Made by a program: the position numbers and the translations under genes
Origin: Curtobacterium sp. MCPF17_052
Lineage (GTDB): Bacteria > Actinomycetota > Actinomycetes > Actinomycetales > Microbacteriaceae
DNA length: 64,000 nt
Assembly (NCBI RefSeq): GCF_003234085.1
Contig: NZ_QKSD01000008.1
Span: 62,001-126,000, forward strand
Direction: 5' to 3'
Shown here: positions 43,517 to 54,608 of the stretch, one piece after another
Layout of the letters: each line of letters starts with the position of its first letter
Numbering within the stretch: the first letter of the stretch is position 1
Notes under the pieces: generated by a model
What the model was told of the DNA's origin: nothing
The model's database searches: none
What the model saw: only the letters and a program-made list of their open reading frames with translations

Positions 43517-43561
43517 CTGGAGGCCCGCCACCCGTCCGACGGACGGGTGGCGGGCCTCCAG
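43517..43561. terminator. Bidirectional terminator, 21-bp perfect stem
   Basis: The arms are 43517-43537 and 43541-43561, with a 3-base loop. Key arm parts are CTGGAGGCCCGCC and the complementary GGCGGGCCTCCAG. It serves the convergent small protein and acyl-CoA synthetase genes. Confidence 0.9.
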
Positions 43562-43598
43562 GCTGTCCGGCCGGTGCCGGTCGCTCGATGCCAGAGGC

Positions 43599-45503
43599 TC
43601 AGTGCCGTCGTCGCGACTGCACCACCGGCGTCGCCGTGGTCTGCACCTTCGAGCCCGAGTAGATGCACTCGATGTCCGCGGCGAAGTCCCGGAGGACGAC
43701 CGAACGCTTGATCGTGAGCTTCGGTGTGAGGTGTCCGGAGGCCTCCGTCAGGTCCGCGTCGACGACCGAGAAGGACCGGACCGACTCGGCACGGGACACC
43801 CGTCCGTTCGCGGTGTCCACGGCCTCCTGGACGGCCTGCTGCACCCGCTCGTCGTGCGCCGCCTGCTGGGGGCTGAGCGCCGGGGCGATGCCGCGCGCCT
43901 CACACCAGCCGGGGAGCATCTCGCGGTCCAGCGTGACGAGCGCGGCGACGAAGGGCTTGCCCTCGCCGACGACGACGACCTGGCCGACGATCGGGTGCTC
44001 GCGGATCGCGTCCTCGAGCGGGGCCGGCGCGACGTTCTTGCCGCTCGCGGTGACGATGAGCTCCTTGGCGCGGCCGGTGACGGACAGGATCCCGTCGCCG
44101 TCGAGCCGACCGAGGTCGCCGGTGCGGAACCAGCCGTCGCGGAAGGCGGCAGCGGTGGCGTCCGGGTTCTTCCAGTAGCGATCGAAGACGTCGACACCGC
44201 GGATCAGGATCTCCTGGTCGTCCGCGATCCGGACCTCGACGCCCGGCAGTGCCCGGCCGACCGACCCGATCCGGAGCTCGGTCGCCCGGTTCACCGTCGC
44301 GGGGGCGGTCGTCTCGGTGAGCCCGTAGCCCTCGAGGATGTGCACGCCGATCGAGCGGAAGAAGTGCGACAGCCGCGGGGAGAGCGGCGCGGAACCGCTG
44401 ATGGCGTACCGGACACGGCCGCCGATCGCGTCGCGGAGCTTGCTGTAGACGAGCCGGTCGAACAGCCGGAACCGCAGGGCGAGCCCGAGCGGGACCCGTC
44501 CGGCGCCCACGGCCTCGGAGTGCGCGACGGCGGTGGCGGCGGCGGCGCGGAAGACGCGCCCCTTGCCGCCGAGGTCGGCCTTCTGCTCGGCCGAGTTGTA
44601 GATCTTCTCGAACACCCGGGGGACCGCCAGCAGGAAGGTCGGCTTGAAGGTGGACACCGCCCGCATGAGGTCCTTCGTGTCCGGCTCGTGGCCGACCAGG
44701 ACGCCCGCCGAGACCGACATCGCGGCGATGAACCGTGCGAACACGTGGGCCATCGGGATGAACAACAGCGTGGAGGCGTCCCCGGCGACGATCTCGGACA
44801 TCGCCTCGGTCGAGCCCTCCACCGTGGCGGTGAAGTTGTCGTGGCGCAGCACGCACCCCTTCGGCCGGCCCGTGGTGCCCGAGGTGTAGATGATGGTGGC
44901 GTCATCGCGGCCGGAGACGGCGGCGGTGCGGGCGTCGAGCTCGTCGTCGGCGATCTCCTCACCCAAACGCGCCAGGTCGTCCAGGCCACCGCCGTCGATG
45001 GTCCAGTGTTGCCCGAGGTGGGGCAGGTCGGGCGTGATGCCGGCGACGCGGCGCGCGTGCTCCTCTTTCTCGACGACGATCGCCACGGACTCGGAGTCCG
45101 AGAGGATGTGACGGATCTGGTCCGGGGAGCTCGTCTCGTAGACGGGCACGGACACCAGGCCCGCGGTCCACACCGCGAAGTCGACGAGTGTCCACTCCAT
45201 GCGTGTGCGGGAGAGGATCGCGACGTGCGCCCCGGGCTGCAGACCGGCGGCGACGAAGCCCTTCGCGATGGCACGGACCCGGGCCAGGACGTCCGCGGCG
45301 GCGATGCCGGTCCAGGTGTCGCCGGTGCGCTCGGCCAGGATCGGTCGCGCGGGGGTGAGCCGTGCGCGGTCGGACAGCAGGCGGGCGGCGGAGCCGTGGT
45401 CGGGGGCGACCGGGCCGGTGTCACCGGCCGGTACTGCCTCGTGCACGGCGGGCGCTCCGCCCGTGCTGGTGGACGTCGTGCGGTCGGCACGCTGATCGGT
45501 CAC
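43599..45503 (-). CDS. fadD: Long-chain acyl-CoA synthetase (FadD15-like)
   Basis: 634 residues of the AMP-binding superfamily. The P-loop-like TIIYTSGTTGRPKG, the ILEGYGLTETTAP motif, WFRTGDLGRLD and the catalytic-lysine region TIKRSVVLRDF are all in place. It activates long-chain fatty acids as acyl-AMP, then acyl-CoA. I chose the GTG with GGGAG five bases upstream; an upstream in-frame start would add 22 residues. In Mycobacterium fadD15 lies in the same broader neighbourhood as plsC-like, aroG and pknL genes, which also follow here. Confidence 0.94.
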   Translation of the reverse strand: MTDQRADRTTSTSTGGAPAVHEAVPAGDTGPVAPDHGSAARLLSDRARLTPARPILAERTGDTWTGIAAADVLARVRAIAKGFVAAGLQPGAHVAILSRTRMEWTLVDFAVWTAGLVSVPVYETSSPDQIRHILSDSESVAIVVEKEEHARRVAGITPDLPHLGQHWTIDGGGLDDLARLGEEIADDELDARTAAVSGRDDATIIYTSGTTGRPKGCVLRHDNFTATVEGSTEAMSEIVAGDASTLLFIPMAHVFARFIAAMSVSAGVLVGHEPDTKDLMRAVSTFKPTFLLAVPRVFEKIYNSAEQKADLGGKGRVFRAAAATAVAHSEAVGAGRVPLGLALRFRLFDRLVYSKLRDAIGGRVRYAISGSAPLSPRLSHFFRSIGVHILEGYGLTETTAPATVNRATELRIGSVGRALPGVEVRIADDQEILIRGVDVFDRYWKNPDATAAAFRDGWFRTGDLGRLDGDGILSVTGRAKELIVTASGKNVAPAPLEDAIREHPIVGQVVVVGEGKPFVAALVTLDREMLPGWCEARGIAPALSPQQAAHDERVQQAVQEAVDTANGRVSRAESVRSFSVVDADLTEASGHLTPKLTIKRSVVLRDFAADIECIYSGSKVQTTATPVVQSRRRH

Positions 45504-45625
45504 GGCAACTCCCTCGTTGTCCCGTTCGATGTGAGTCCGCTCATCTTCGAGACGGCTCCCGTTCAGCATAGGACGCCTGCCGGGACGTTCGGTGAGTCGC
45601 CGCCGAACCGGTAGGCTCCGTGTTC

Positions 45626-46579
45626 GTGCATGCCATCGGAATCGACATCGGGGGCACCAAGATCGCGGGAGCGGTCGTCACGGAGCTCGGCGAGATCCTC
45701 GCCGAGGACCGCGTCGCCACGAACGCTGCGGACCCGGTCGCCATGCTCGACGACGTCGTGTCGATGGTCGAGCGCCTCAGACTCCAGCACCCGGTCGGTG
45801 CGGTGGGGGTCGCTGCCCCGGGCTTCATCGACGCCTCGCAGTCGATCGTGTACTACACGCCGAACATCCGCTGGCGGAACGAGCCGCTGCGCCAGAAGCT
45901 CCAGGAGCGTCTGGGCGACCTGCACATCACCGTCGACAACGACGCGAACGCCGCCGGATGGGCCGAGTTCCGCTTCGGCGCCGGACGGCTCGTGTCCGAC
46001 ATGACCATGCTCACCATCGGCACCGGTGTCGGGGGCGCGATCGTGACGGAGGACCGGCTGTTCCGCGGTGGCTTCGGCACCGGCGGCGAGATCGGCCACC
46101 TGCGGATCGTCCCGAACGGCCTGCCCTGCGGCTGCGGCGCCCGCGGCTGCATCGAGCAGTACGGTTCCGGCCGCGCCCTGCAGCGGATGGCGAACGACGT
46201 CGCGGACGCCGGCGGCATCGGTGTCGCCCTGGCCGAAGCGCGTGACGCCAACGGCGGGCACCTCGACGGCGCCGTCGTGGGGGAGCTCATCCTCGCCGAC
46301 GACCCGGGCGCCCTCGCGGCCCTCCGGCGTCTCGGCCGACACCTCGGCGAGGCCTGCGCGTCGCTGTCGGCCGTGCTCGACCCGCAGCTGTTCGTCTTCG
46401 GCGGCGGTGTCGCGAGCGCGGGGGACCGGCTGCTCGAACCGATCAAGCAGGCGTACCTCAACAACCTGCCGGCCCGGGGCTACCACCCGGAGCCGGACTT
46501 CGTGATCGCCGAGCTCGTCAACGACGCCGGTGTCGTCGGTGCAGCCGACCTCGCCCGCATCCACGCCCGAACGGCCTGA
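45626..46579 (+). CDS. ROK-family glucokinase
   Basis: 317 residues. The ATP-binding DIGGTKIAGAVV opens the protein. The ROK zinc motif is complete in CGCGARGCIEQYGSGRAL, and TIGTGVGGAIV carries the second phosphate-binding loop. It phosphorylates glucose, or possibly another hexose; ROK polyphosphate-using glucokinases look similar. TAGGCT (45612-45617) ends eight bases before the chosen GTG and two before an alternative in-frame GTG at 45620, so a leaderless start at 45626 is more likely. The PlsC-like acyltransferase gene follows after 24 bp. Confidence 0.93.
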   Translation: MHAIGIDIGGTKIAGAVVTELGEILAEDRVATNAADPVAMLDDVVSMVERLRLQHPVGAVGVAAPGFIDASQSIVYYTPNIRWRNEPLRQKLQERLGDLHITVDNDANAAGWAEFRFGAGRLVSDMTMLTIGTGVGGAIVTEDRLFRGGFGTGGEIGHLRIVPNGLPCGCGARGCIEQYGSGRALQRMANDVADAGGIGVALAEARDANGGHLDGAVVGELILADDPGALAALRRLGRHLGEACASLSAVLDPQLFVFGGGVASAGDRLLEPIKQAYLNNLPARGYHPEPDFVIAELVNDAGVVGAADLARIHARTA

Positions 46580-46603
46580 CACCCCCACCCGACGGAGTCG
46601 ACG

Positions 46604-47329
46604 ATGCTCTACTGGCTGCTGAAGAACTTCGTGCTCGGCCCGCTCATCCTGACCCTGTTCCGGCCGTGGGTGATCGGACGGGAGAACGTCCCGGCCTCCG
46701 GCCCGGTCATCTTCGCGTCGAACCACGTGTCGTTCATCGACTCGGTGATCCTGCCGGCCGTGCTCGACCGCCGGATGTCGTTCCTGGCGAAGAGCGACTA
46801 CTTCACCGGCCGCGGCCTCAAGGGCTGGGCGACGAAGACGTTCTTCAACGCGATCGGACAGCTGCCGATCGACCGTTCCGGCGGCAAGGCGTCCGAGGCC
46901 TCGCTCCGCACCGGCCTGCAGGTCCTGGCCCGCGGCGAGCAGCTCGGCATCTACCCCGAGGGCACCCGCAGCCCGGACGGCAAGCTCTACCGAGGCCGCA
47001 CCGGCATCGCCCGGATGGTCCTGGAGGGCCGGGTCGTGGTGGTCCCCGTCGCCATGGTCGGCACGCGGGAGGTCCAGCAGATCGGCCAGAAGTTCCCGAA
47101 GTTCAAGCGGGTCGGCGTCGTCTTCGGCAAGCCGCTCGACTTCTCGCGCTTCGAGGGACTGGAGACCGACCGCTTCATCCTGCGGAGCGTCACGGACGAG
47201 ATCATGCACGAGCTCCGCGGGCTGAGCCGGCAGGAGTACGAGGACGTCTACGCGACGAGCGTCAAGGAGCGGGCCACCACGGCCCGCGAGAGCGTCATGC
47301 GCGAGCGTCGTACCACCGCCGGACGGTAG
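46604..47329 (+). CDS. 1-acyl-glycerol-3-phosphate acyltransferase (PlsC-like)
   Basis: 241 residues. The catalytic motif NH-x4-D is in FASNHVSFIDSV. The phosphate-binding FxxR-type element lies in the next 70 residues, and the third motif is YPEGTRSPDGKLYRG. A hydrophobic N-terminal helix anchors it at the membrane. It makes phosphatidic acid, feeding phospholipid synthesis. It lies between glucokinase and DAHP synthase, as the Rv2182c-type gene lies near aroG in Mycobacterium. TAGGCT, the likely -10 box of the next gene, overlaps its stop codon. Confidence 0.93.
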   Translation: MLYWLLKNFVLGPLILTLFRPWVIGRENVPASGPVIFASNHVSFIDSVILPAVLDRRMSFLAKSDYFTGRGLKGWATKTFFNAIGQLPIDRSGGKASEASLRTGLQVLARGEQLGIYPEGTRSPDGKLYRGRTGIARMVLEGRVVVVPVAMVGTREVQQIGQKFPKFKRVGVVFGKPLDFSRFEGLETDRFILRSVTDEIMHELRGLSRQEYEDVYATSVKERATTARESVMRERRTTAGR

Positions 47330-47408
47330 GCTCGGACGGTCCCGCATCCGTCGGGACGCCGTCGGACCGCCGACGGCCGTGCGCGAACCAGAACACCGAG
47401 GTGCAGCC

Positions 47409-48797
47409 TTGTCCGAGTCGATCGACTCCCTCACCCTGCAGGATCCGGACCTGATCGCGGGCCTCGACCACTGGCGCACGCTCCCGATCAAGCAGCAGCC
47501 GACGTGGCCGGACCCCGCGGCCGCCGAAGCCGCCTCGGCCGAGATCGCGACGCTGCCGCCACTCGTCTTCGCGGGTGAGGTCGACCAGCTCCGCGACCGC
47601 CTGGCCGCCGCAGCGTCCGGTCGGGCGTTCCTGCTGCAGGGCGGTGACTGCGCCGAGACGTTCGCCGGTGCCACCGCCGACTCGATCCGCGACCGCGTCA
47701 AGACGATCCTGCAGATGGCGGTCGTCCTCACCTACGGTGCGTCGACCCCGGTCATCAAGATGGGCCGGATGGCGGGCCAGTTCGCCAAGCCCCGTTCGAG
47801 CGACCTCGAGACCCGCGGGGACGTCACACTGCCGGCGTACCGCGGTGACATCGTCAACGGCTACGACTTCACGCCGGAGTCCCGCCAGGCGGACCCGCGT
47901 CGACTGGTGCAGGGCTACCACACGGCCGCGTCGACCCTGAACCTGGTGCGCGCGTTCACCCAGGGCGGCTTCGCGGACCTGCGGCAGGTGCACTCGTGGA
48001 ACAAGGGCTTCGCCGCCAACCCGGCGAACGCCCGCTACGAGAACCTCGCCGCCGAGATCGACCGCGCGATCCAGTTCATGGCCGCGTGCGGTGCCGACTT
48101 CGAAGCGCTCAAGCACGTCGAGTTCTACGCCTCGCACGAGGGCCTGCTCATGGACTACGAGCGCCCGATGACCCGGATCGACTCGCGCTCCGGCCAGCCC
48201 TACGACACGTCCGGCCACTTCATCTGGATCGGGGAGCGCACCCGTGACCTCGACGGTGCCCACGTCGACTTCCTGTCCCGCGTGCGGAACCCGATCGGCG
48301 TGAAGCTCGGCCCGACCACGACGGTCGCCGACATGGAAGCCCTCATCGAGAAGCTCGACCCCGAGCGCGAGCCGGGCCGCCTCACCTTCATCACGCGCAT
48401 GGGAGCCGGCAGGATCCGCGACGAGCTGCCCAAGCTGCTCGAAGCGGTGAAGGGCATGGACGCCACGCCGCTGTGGGTCACGGACCCGATGCACGGCAAC
48501 GGCCTGACGACCCCGAACGGCTACAAGACCCGCCGTTTCGACGACGTCGTGGACGAAGTCCTCGGCTTCTTCGAGGTGCACCGCGCGGTCGGCACGTACC
48601 CGGGCGGCATGCACGTCGAGCTCACGGGTGACGACGTCACCGAGTGCCTCGGCGGCTCGGAGCACATCGACGAGGCGACCCTGGCCACCCGCTACGAGTC
48701 GCTCTGCGACCCGCGGCTGAACCACATGCAGTCCCTCGAGCTCGCCTTCCTGGTGGCCGAGGAGCTCCGCGCGCACCCGTCGGTCACCCGCAGCTGA
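47409..48797 (+). CDS. aroG: Class II 3-deoxy-D-arabino-heptulosonate 7-phosphate synthase
   Basis: 462 residues of the plant/actinobacterial class II family that starts the shikimate pathway from PEP and erythrose 4-phosphate. Typical segments are PLVFAGEVDQLRDRLA, LLQGGDCAETFAG, VKTILQMAVVLTYGA, RAFTQGGFADLRQVH and WVTDPMHGNG, which carries metal and substrate ligands. I chose the TTG with GAGGTG six bases upstream; a GTG 30 bases earlier is possible. TAGGCT about 77 bases upstream would give a 70-base leader. It ends at a 19-bp terminator. Confidence 0.96.
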   Translation: MSESIDSLTLQDPDLIAGLDHWRTLPIKQQPTWPDPAAAEAASAEIATLPPLVFAGEVDQLRDRLAAAASGRAFLLQGGDCAETFAGATADSIRDRVKTILQMAVVLTYGASTPVIKMGRMAGQFAKPRSSDLETRGDVTLPAYRGDIVNGYDFTPESRQADPRRLVQGYHTAASTLNLVRAFTQGGFADLRQVHSWNKGFAANPANARYENLAAEIDRAIQFMAACGADFEALKHVEFYASHEGLLMDYERPMTRIDSRSGQPYDTSGHFIWIGERTRDLDGAHVDFLSRVRNPIGVKLGPTTTVADMEALIEKLDPEREPGRLTFITRMGAGRIRDELPKLLEAVKGMDATPLWVTDPMHGNGLTTPNGYKTRRFDDVVDEVLGFFEVHRAVGTYPGGMHVELTGDDVTECLGGSEHIDEATLATRYESLCDPRLNHMQSLELAFLVAEELRAHPSVTRS

Positions 48798-48814
48798 CCG
48801 CTGGACCGCCTGCA

Positions 48815-48857
48815 GGACGGGAGGCCCGACACCGGTCCGGTGTCGGGCCTCCCGTCC
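48815..48857. terminator. Bidirectional terminator, GGACGGGAGGC family
   Basis: GGACGGGAGGCCCGACACC (48815-48833) pairs fully with 48839-48857 across a 5-base loop, between convergent aroG and the kinase gene. The same outer arm recurs at 7116, 33904 and 52914. Confidence 0.92.
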
Positions 48858-48885
48858 GTCGTCGGGCCGCGACGCGCAGCGGGCC

Positions 48886-50925
<2,040 letters not shown>

Positions 50926-51029
50926 CTGCGGCATTCTACGAATCCGGACGGGGAGGACCGGCACCGGCGCACCGGTCGTTACACGATCTCGACCGGAGGG
51001 ATGACCCGGCGCTGCGGATCGACCGGAGG

Positions 51030-52268
51030 TCAGAGCGAGCGGAGCCAGGCGTGGGCCGACTGCTCCCACTGGGCGTAGGCCTTCGGGTACGCGGACCGCT
51101 GGACGGCCTGCGCCGCCTCGGTCACGCTCATCGACGACCAGCCCGGGATGTCGAGCAGACCGGCGGTGACGCCGGGGTTCGGGTTGCGCGAGCCGCCGAA
51201 GAAGAGCTCGGACGCGTACACGGTGTCCTGGAGCTGACCCGGCGTGCCCCAACCCTGGCTCGGACGCTGCTGGAACAGACCGACGGAGTCCCGGTCGCCG
51301 TGTGCGAGGTTCCGGAGGTTCGACTCCTGCATCGCGGTGGCCAGCGCGATGACGAGGCCCCGGTCCGAGACGCCGAGTGAGCGGCCGACGCGGACGATCG
51401 TGGCGGCGTTGGTGCGCTGCTCCGTGGAGAGCGACGGGCCGCTCGAGGGCAGGACGAGCGTGCTGCCGGCGTAGATCGTGCTCGTGTAGGTCAGGCCGTT
51501 CGCCGCGAGGAGCGACGCGACCGAGACCCCGTGCGTGGTGGCGACCGAGACGATGGTGTCGCCGTTGCCGATGGTGACCGAGCCAGCGCGACGCACGGTG
51601 GCGGTCGTGGTGGGCGCGGCACTGGGTGCCGACGGCCCGGCGGTCGTGGCGGTCTTCGTGGCACTCGACCGTCCGGCCGGCACGCGCAGGGACTGACCGG
51701 GGTAGATCACGCTGCGCTGCGAGAGCTCGTTGGCGGTGAGGAGCGCGGCCGTCGAGACGCCGACCTTCGCCGCGATGCCGGAGACGGTGTCGCCCTGCTT
51801 GACGTGGTAGCTCGCGGTCGTGGCGGTCGACGTGACCGCTCCGCCGACCGGGGTCGAGGCGAGCCGGAGGGTCTGTCCGGCGTGGATGATCGTGTTCCAG
51901 CCGAGGCCGTTGCGGACCAGGATCTCCTGCGCCGACAGGCCGTACCGTGCGGCGATGCCGGAGACGGTGTCCCCCTGGCGCACGGTGTAGGTCGTGGGGG
52001 CCGCGGAGCGCGTGGCGGCGACGGTGGTGACCACCGGCTTCTGCTGGCGGGCGACCGCGGTGGCGAAGACCGGCCCGGAGCCGAGGTCCCGGTCCTCGTC
52101 GACGTGCCGGCGACCGGACTCGTCGTCGTGGCGCTGCTCGAGGTGGGCGATCGGTCCGGTCAGTCCGGCGGTCACCGCGATCGTGCCGGCGAGGACGATC
52201 GGCATCGTCGCGAAGCGCGACGAACGGAGGCGTCGGGCTGCCTCGTCGGGGGTCGTGTCCCTGTCCAC
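51030..52268 (-). CDS. Triple-LysM protein with lysozyme-like C-terminal domain
   Basis: 412 residues. A membrane or signal segment (MPIVLAGTIAVTAGLTGPIA) is followed by three LysM modules: TYTVRQGDTVSGIAARYGLS, SYHVKQGDTVSGIAAKVGVS and a weaker third starting SVTIGNGDTIVSVATTHG. They bind peptidoglycan. The last 120 residues start with TIVRVGRSLGVSDRG, then AMQESNLRN and DSVGLFQQRPSQGWGT, a pattern of lytic or resuscitation-type muralytic domains, where the Glu in MQESN would be catalytic. AGGAGA lies eight bases before the GTG. A 9-bp-phased GTGACT array lies upstream. Confidence 0.9.
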   Translation of the reverse strand: MDRDTTPDEAARRLRSSRFATMPIVLAGTIAVTAGLTGPIAHLEQRHDDESGRRHVDEDRDLGSGPVFATAVARQQKPVVTTVAATRSAAPTTYTVRQGDTVSGIAARYGLSAQEILVRNGLGWNTIIHAGQTLRLASTPVGGAVTSTATTASYHVKQGDTVSGIAAKVGVSTAALLTANELSQRSVIYPGQSLRVPAGRSSATKTATTAGPSAPSAAPTTTATVRRAGSVTIGNGDTIVSVATTHGVSVASLLAANGLTYTSTIYAGSTLVLPSSGPSLSTEQRTNAATIVRVGRSLGVSDRGLVIALATAMQESNLRNLAHGDRDSVGLFQQRPSQGWGTPGQLQDTVYASELFFGGSRNPNPGVTAGLLDIPGWSSMSVTEAAQAVQRSAYPKAYAQWEQSAHAWLRSL

Positions 52269-52405
52269 GGTCGTTCTCCTGTCTGGCGCACGTCGTCGGT
52301 ACGGGGTCGGTCTGTCGGCCGTGTGTGCACACACGGCGCACCCAGGTGACCACACGCTGACATGCTGTGATTCCCAAGTCAACCAGAGCGCCGGAAGTTG
52401 TGCTC

Positions 52406-52447
52406 GTGACTCTTGTGACTTCTGTGACTTCTGTGACTGGTGTGACT
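52406..52447. promoter_or_regulatory. Five GTGACT hexamers at exact 9-bp spacing
   Basis: GTGACT begins at 52406, 52415, 52424, 52433 and 52442. On the other strand this reads AGTCAC(A), close to direct-repeat sites described for the MtrA response regulator, which controls peptidoglycan hydrolases in actinobacteria. The array lies in the divergent gap between the LysM gene and the Rv2175c-type gene. Confidence 0.6.
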
Positions 52448-52532
52448 CGATCGAGCCGGATCGGGCGTGCTCGACGGGCTCGCGCCCCCCGGGCGCTGCG
52501 CGGGTCCGCCCGGCTCTGGCACGATGGGACCC

Positions 52533-52889
52533 GTGAGTGCTGCCCTTCCCGGAGACGACGCCCTGTCCGAACGCTGGCTGACCGTGCCCGACCTGGTCGA
52601 GCTGCTGGGGGTGAGCCCCGGCCGCGTCCATCGCCTGTTCGAGGAGCGGACCCTGCTGCCCGCCCGCGTGGACGGCGTCCTGCGCGTCCCGAGCGAGTTC
52701 CTCGACGACACCGAACCGCTGCCCTCGCTGCGCGGCACCCTGATCGTCCTCGGCGACAACGGGCTCACCGATGACGAGGCCGTCCGGTGGATGCTCACCG
52801 AGGACGACGCGATGGGGACGACACCGATCGCCGCGCTCCGTGCGAACCGCAAGGCCGAGGTCCGGCGCGCCGCGCAGTCGCTGCTGTAG
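52533..52889 (+). CDS. Rv2175c-family DNA-binding protein
   Basis: 118 residues. The first 60 form a winged helix-turn-helix: RWLTVPDLVELLGVSPGRVH, then RLFEERTLLPARVDGVLRVP. The C-terminal half has VLGDNGLTDDEAVRWML and IAALRANRKAEVRRAAQ, as in Rv2175c. In Mycobacterium the homologue is phosphorylated by PknL and loses DNA binding; the kinase 1.6 kb away suggests the same pairing. CACGAT (52520-52525) ends seven bases before the GTG and there is no Shine-Dalgarno, so the start is likely leaderless. Confidence 0.92.
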   Translation: MSAALPGDDALSERWLTVPDLVELLGVSPGRVHRLFEERTLLPARVDGVLRVPSEFLDDTEPLPSLRGTLIVLGDNGLTDDEAVRWMLTEDDAMGTTPIAALRANRKAEVRRAAQSLL

Positions 52890-52910
52890 CACCGGCCGAC
52901 GCGACCGACC

Positions 52911-52958
52911 GACGGACGGGAGGCCCGACACCAGCTGGTGTCGGGCCTCCCGTCTGTC
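52911..52958. terminator. Bidirectional terminator, 48-bp near-perfect palindrome
   Basis: The centre is ACACCAGCTGGTGT. The outer arms carry GGACGGGAGGC and its complement, with one G-U pair near the base. It lies between the convergent Rv2175c-type and polyprenyl synthase genes. Confidence 0.92.
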
Positions 52959-52989
52959 CGGGGTCGCGCCGGATCAAGGTCGAGCCGGA

Positions 52990-54108
52990 TCAGGCGGAGC
53001 GGCGGCTGACCGTGTCCGCGAGCGAGGCGAGCTGTTCGCGGGCCGACGGGGTCAGCGGCGACGCGTCGAGCGCGGCCTTCGCCCGCTGGACGTGCCGCTC
53101 GATCGAGCGTTCGACCGCACTGACCGCGCCGGAGTCGGTGAGGGTCGCGCGGAGCATCTGCACCTGGTCGTCGTCGAGGTCCGGGTCGCCGAGCAGCTCG
53201 TCGAGCAGCTGGCGGGCGCCGACCGGGAGGGACTTGCGGGCGGTCGCGACGAGCACGGTGCGCTTGCCCTCGCGGAGGTCGTCACCGGCGGGCTTGCCCG
53301 TGACCTCGGGGTCTCCGAACACGCCGAGCATGTCGTCGCGCAGTTGGTACGCCACGCCGAGGGGGAGTCCGAACGACCGGAGGCCGTCGAGCTGGCTCTC
53401 GCTGGCGCCCGCGATGAGCGCGCCGATGAGCAGCGGTGCCTCGACCGAGTACTTCGCGGACTTGAAGACGATCACCCGCTGCGCCCGGACGAGCTGCTCG
53501 GCGTCGTCGACCGTCGGCCAGGCGGTCTCCTCGTGGATGTCGAGGTACTGACCTGCGGTCACCTCGAGCCGCATCGTGTGGAACTCCTGGCGGACGATCC
53601 GCGCGCGTACCGGGTCGAGCAGCGCGAGGGCCTCGTCGAAGAGGGAGTCGCTGAGCGAGAGCAGCATGTCGCCGAGGAGCAGTGCGGCGTTCGTGCCGTA
53701 GAGCGCGCGGTCGCCGACCCAGCCGGAGTCGGCGTGCTGCGACTCGAAACGGCGGTGCGCTGCCGGACGCCCGCGACGGGTGTCCGAACGGTCCATGATG
53801 TCGTCGTGCACCAGGGCTGCGGCGTGGAAGACCTCGAGTGCGGCGGCGGCGGTGACGATCGCCTCGGCCGTGGTCTGTCGGGCGCCTTCCGACAGTGGGT
53901 CGAACGAGCCCGAACGGCCCGCCACGGACTGCCAACCCCAGTAGCAGAACAGCGCCCGGAACCGTTTACCGCCGGACAGCAGGTCACGGGCGAACGTGTC
54001 GAAGGAGACCAGGTCGGGACTGATCGCCGCGAGGCGGTCGCGCTGCTCGTCGAGAGCCCGATCGATCCGCGCCGAGACGAGGTCCACTAATCGCGTACTC
54101 TCAGCCAC
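52990..54108 (-). CDS. idsA: Polyprenyl (geranylgeranyl-type) diphosphate synthase
   Basis: 372 residues. The two aspartate-rich motifs are in VHDDIMDRSDTRRGRP and QLRDDMLGVFGD, with GGKRFRALF for IPP binding near the N-terminus and GKPAGDDLREGKRT near the end. It builds an isoprenoid diphosphate for carotenoids, menaquinone or lipid carriers; product length cannot be set from the motif alone. Position beside an Rv2175c-type gene matches idsA2 of Mycobacterium. TAAGGT (54116-54121) ends seven bases before the GTG, so the mRNA is probably leaderless. Confidence 0.94.
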   Translation of the reverse strand: MAESTRLVDLVSARIDRALDEQRDRLAAISPDLVSFDTFARDLLSGGKRFRALFCYWGWQSVAGRSGSFDPLSEGARQTTAEAIVTAAAALEVFHAAALVHDDIMDRSDTRRGRPAAHRRFESQHADSGWVGDRALYGTNAALLLGDMLLSLSDSLFDEALALLDPVRARIVRQEFHTMRLEVTAGQYLDIHEETAWPTVDDAEQLVRAQRVIVFKSAKYSVEAPLLIGALIAGASESQLDGLRSFGLPLGVAYQLRDDMLGVFGDPEVTGKPAGDDLREGKRTVLVATARKSLPVGARQLLDELLGDPDLDDDQVQMLRATLTDSGAVSAVERSIERHVQRAKAALDASPLTPSAREQLASLADTVSRRSA

Positions 54109-54192
54109 GGTCCTTACCTTAGTGGGTGGTCCGGTCGTAAGATCGATCCACCCCTTCCACCGCGTCGATCCCAGGAACCAGAGGGAACCAAG

Positions 54193-54591
54193 ATGCCACT
54201 CTCGGAGCAAGAGCAGCGCCTCCTCGAAGAGATGGAGCGGAGCCTCTACCAGAACGACTCCGACTTCGTGGCGCGCGTCACCCGCCGCCAGGGCCGTCCG
54301 ACGTACACCGCGATCACGATCGGTGTCCTGATCGGTCTCGTCGGCGTCGGTGTGATCGTGCTCGGGCTGGTCATCAAGCAGCCCCTGATCGGTGTGCTCG
54401 GTTTCGTCGTGATGCTGGCCGGGGTGCTCTTCGCCCTCCGCCCGGGTGGTCGGACCCCAACGGCCCGTCCGGCGCGTGCCGCGTCCGCGCGCTCCGCCCG
54501 GACCGGAGCGCGACCGGCTCGCGGATCCTCCGGCGGTTCCTTCATCGACCGGATGAACGAGCGCTGGGACAAGCGCAACCAGCAGGACTAG
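54193..54591 (+). CDS. DUF3040 membrane protein
   Basis: 132 residues. The conserved DUF3040 start MPLSEQEQRLLEEMERSLY is followed by two membrane helices (TAITIGVLIGLVGVGVIVLG and IGVLGFVVMLAGVLFAL) and a basic Ala/Arg/Ser-rich tail. Homologues such as Rv2169c sit upstream of mraZ in many actinobacteria, which links them to envelope or division by position only. AGAGGGAACC lies about seven bases before the ATG. TAAGAT near 54135 is a good -10 box. It ends at a hairpin with a short T-run. Confidence 0.92.
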   Translation: MPLSEQEQRLLEEMERSLYQNDSDFVARVTRRQGRPTYTAITIGVLIGLVGVGVIVLGLVIKQPLIGVLGFVVMLAGVLFALRPGGRTPTARPARAASARSARTGARPARGSSGGSFIDRMNERWDKRNQQD

Positions 54592-54608
54592 TTCCTCCAC
54601 ATCCCTCC

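Noticed and set aside
52406..52447. CRISPR array
   Set aside because: The units are 9 bp with no spacers of the required length and no cas genes nearby.
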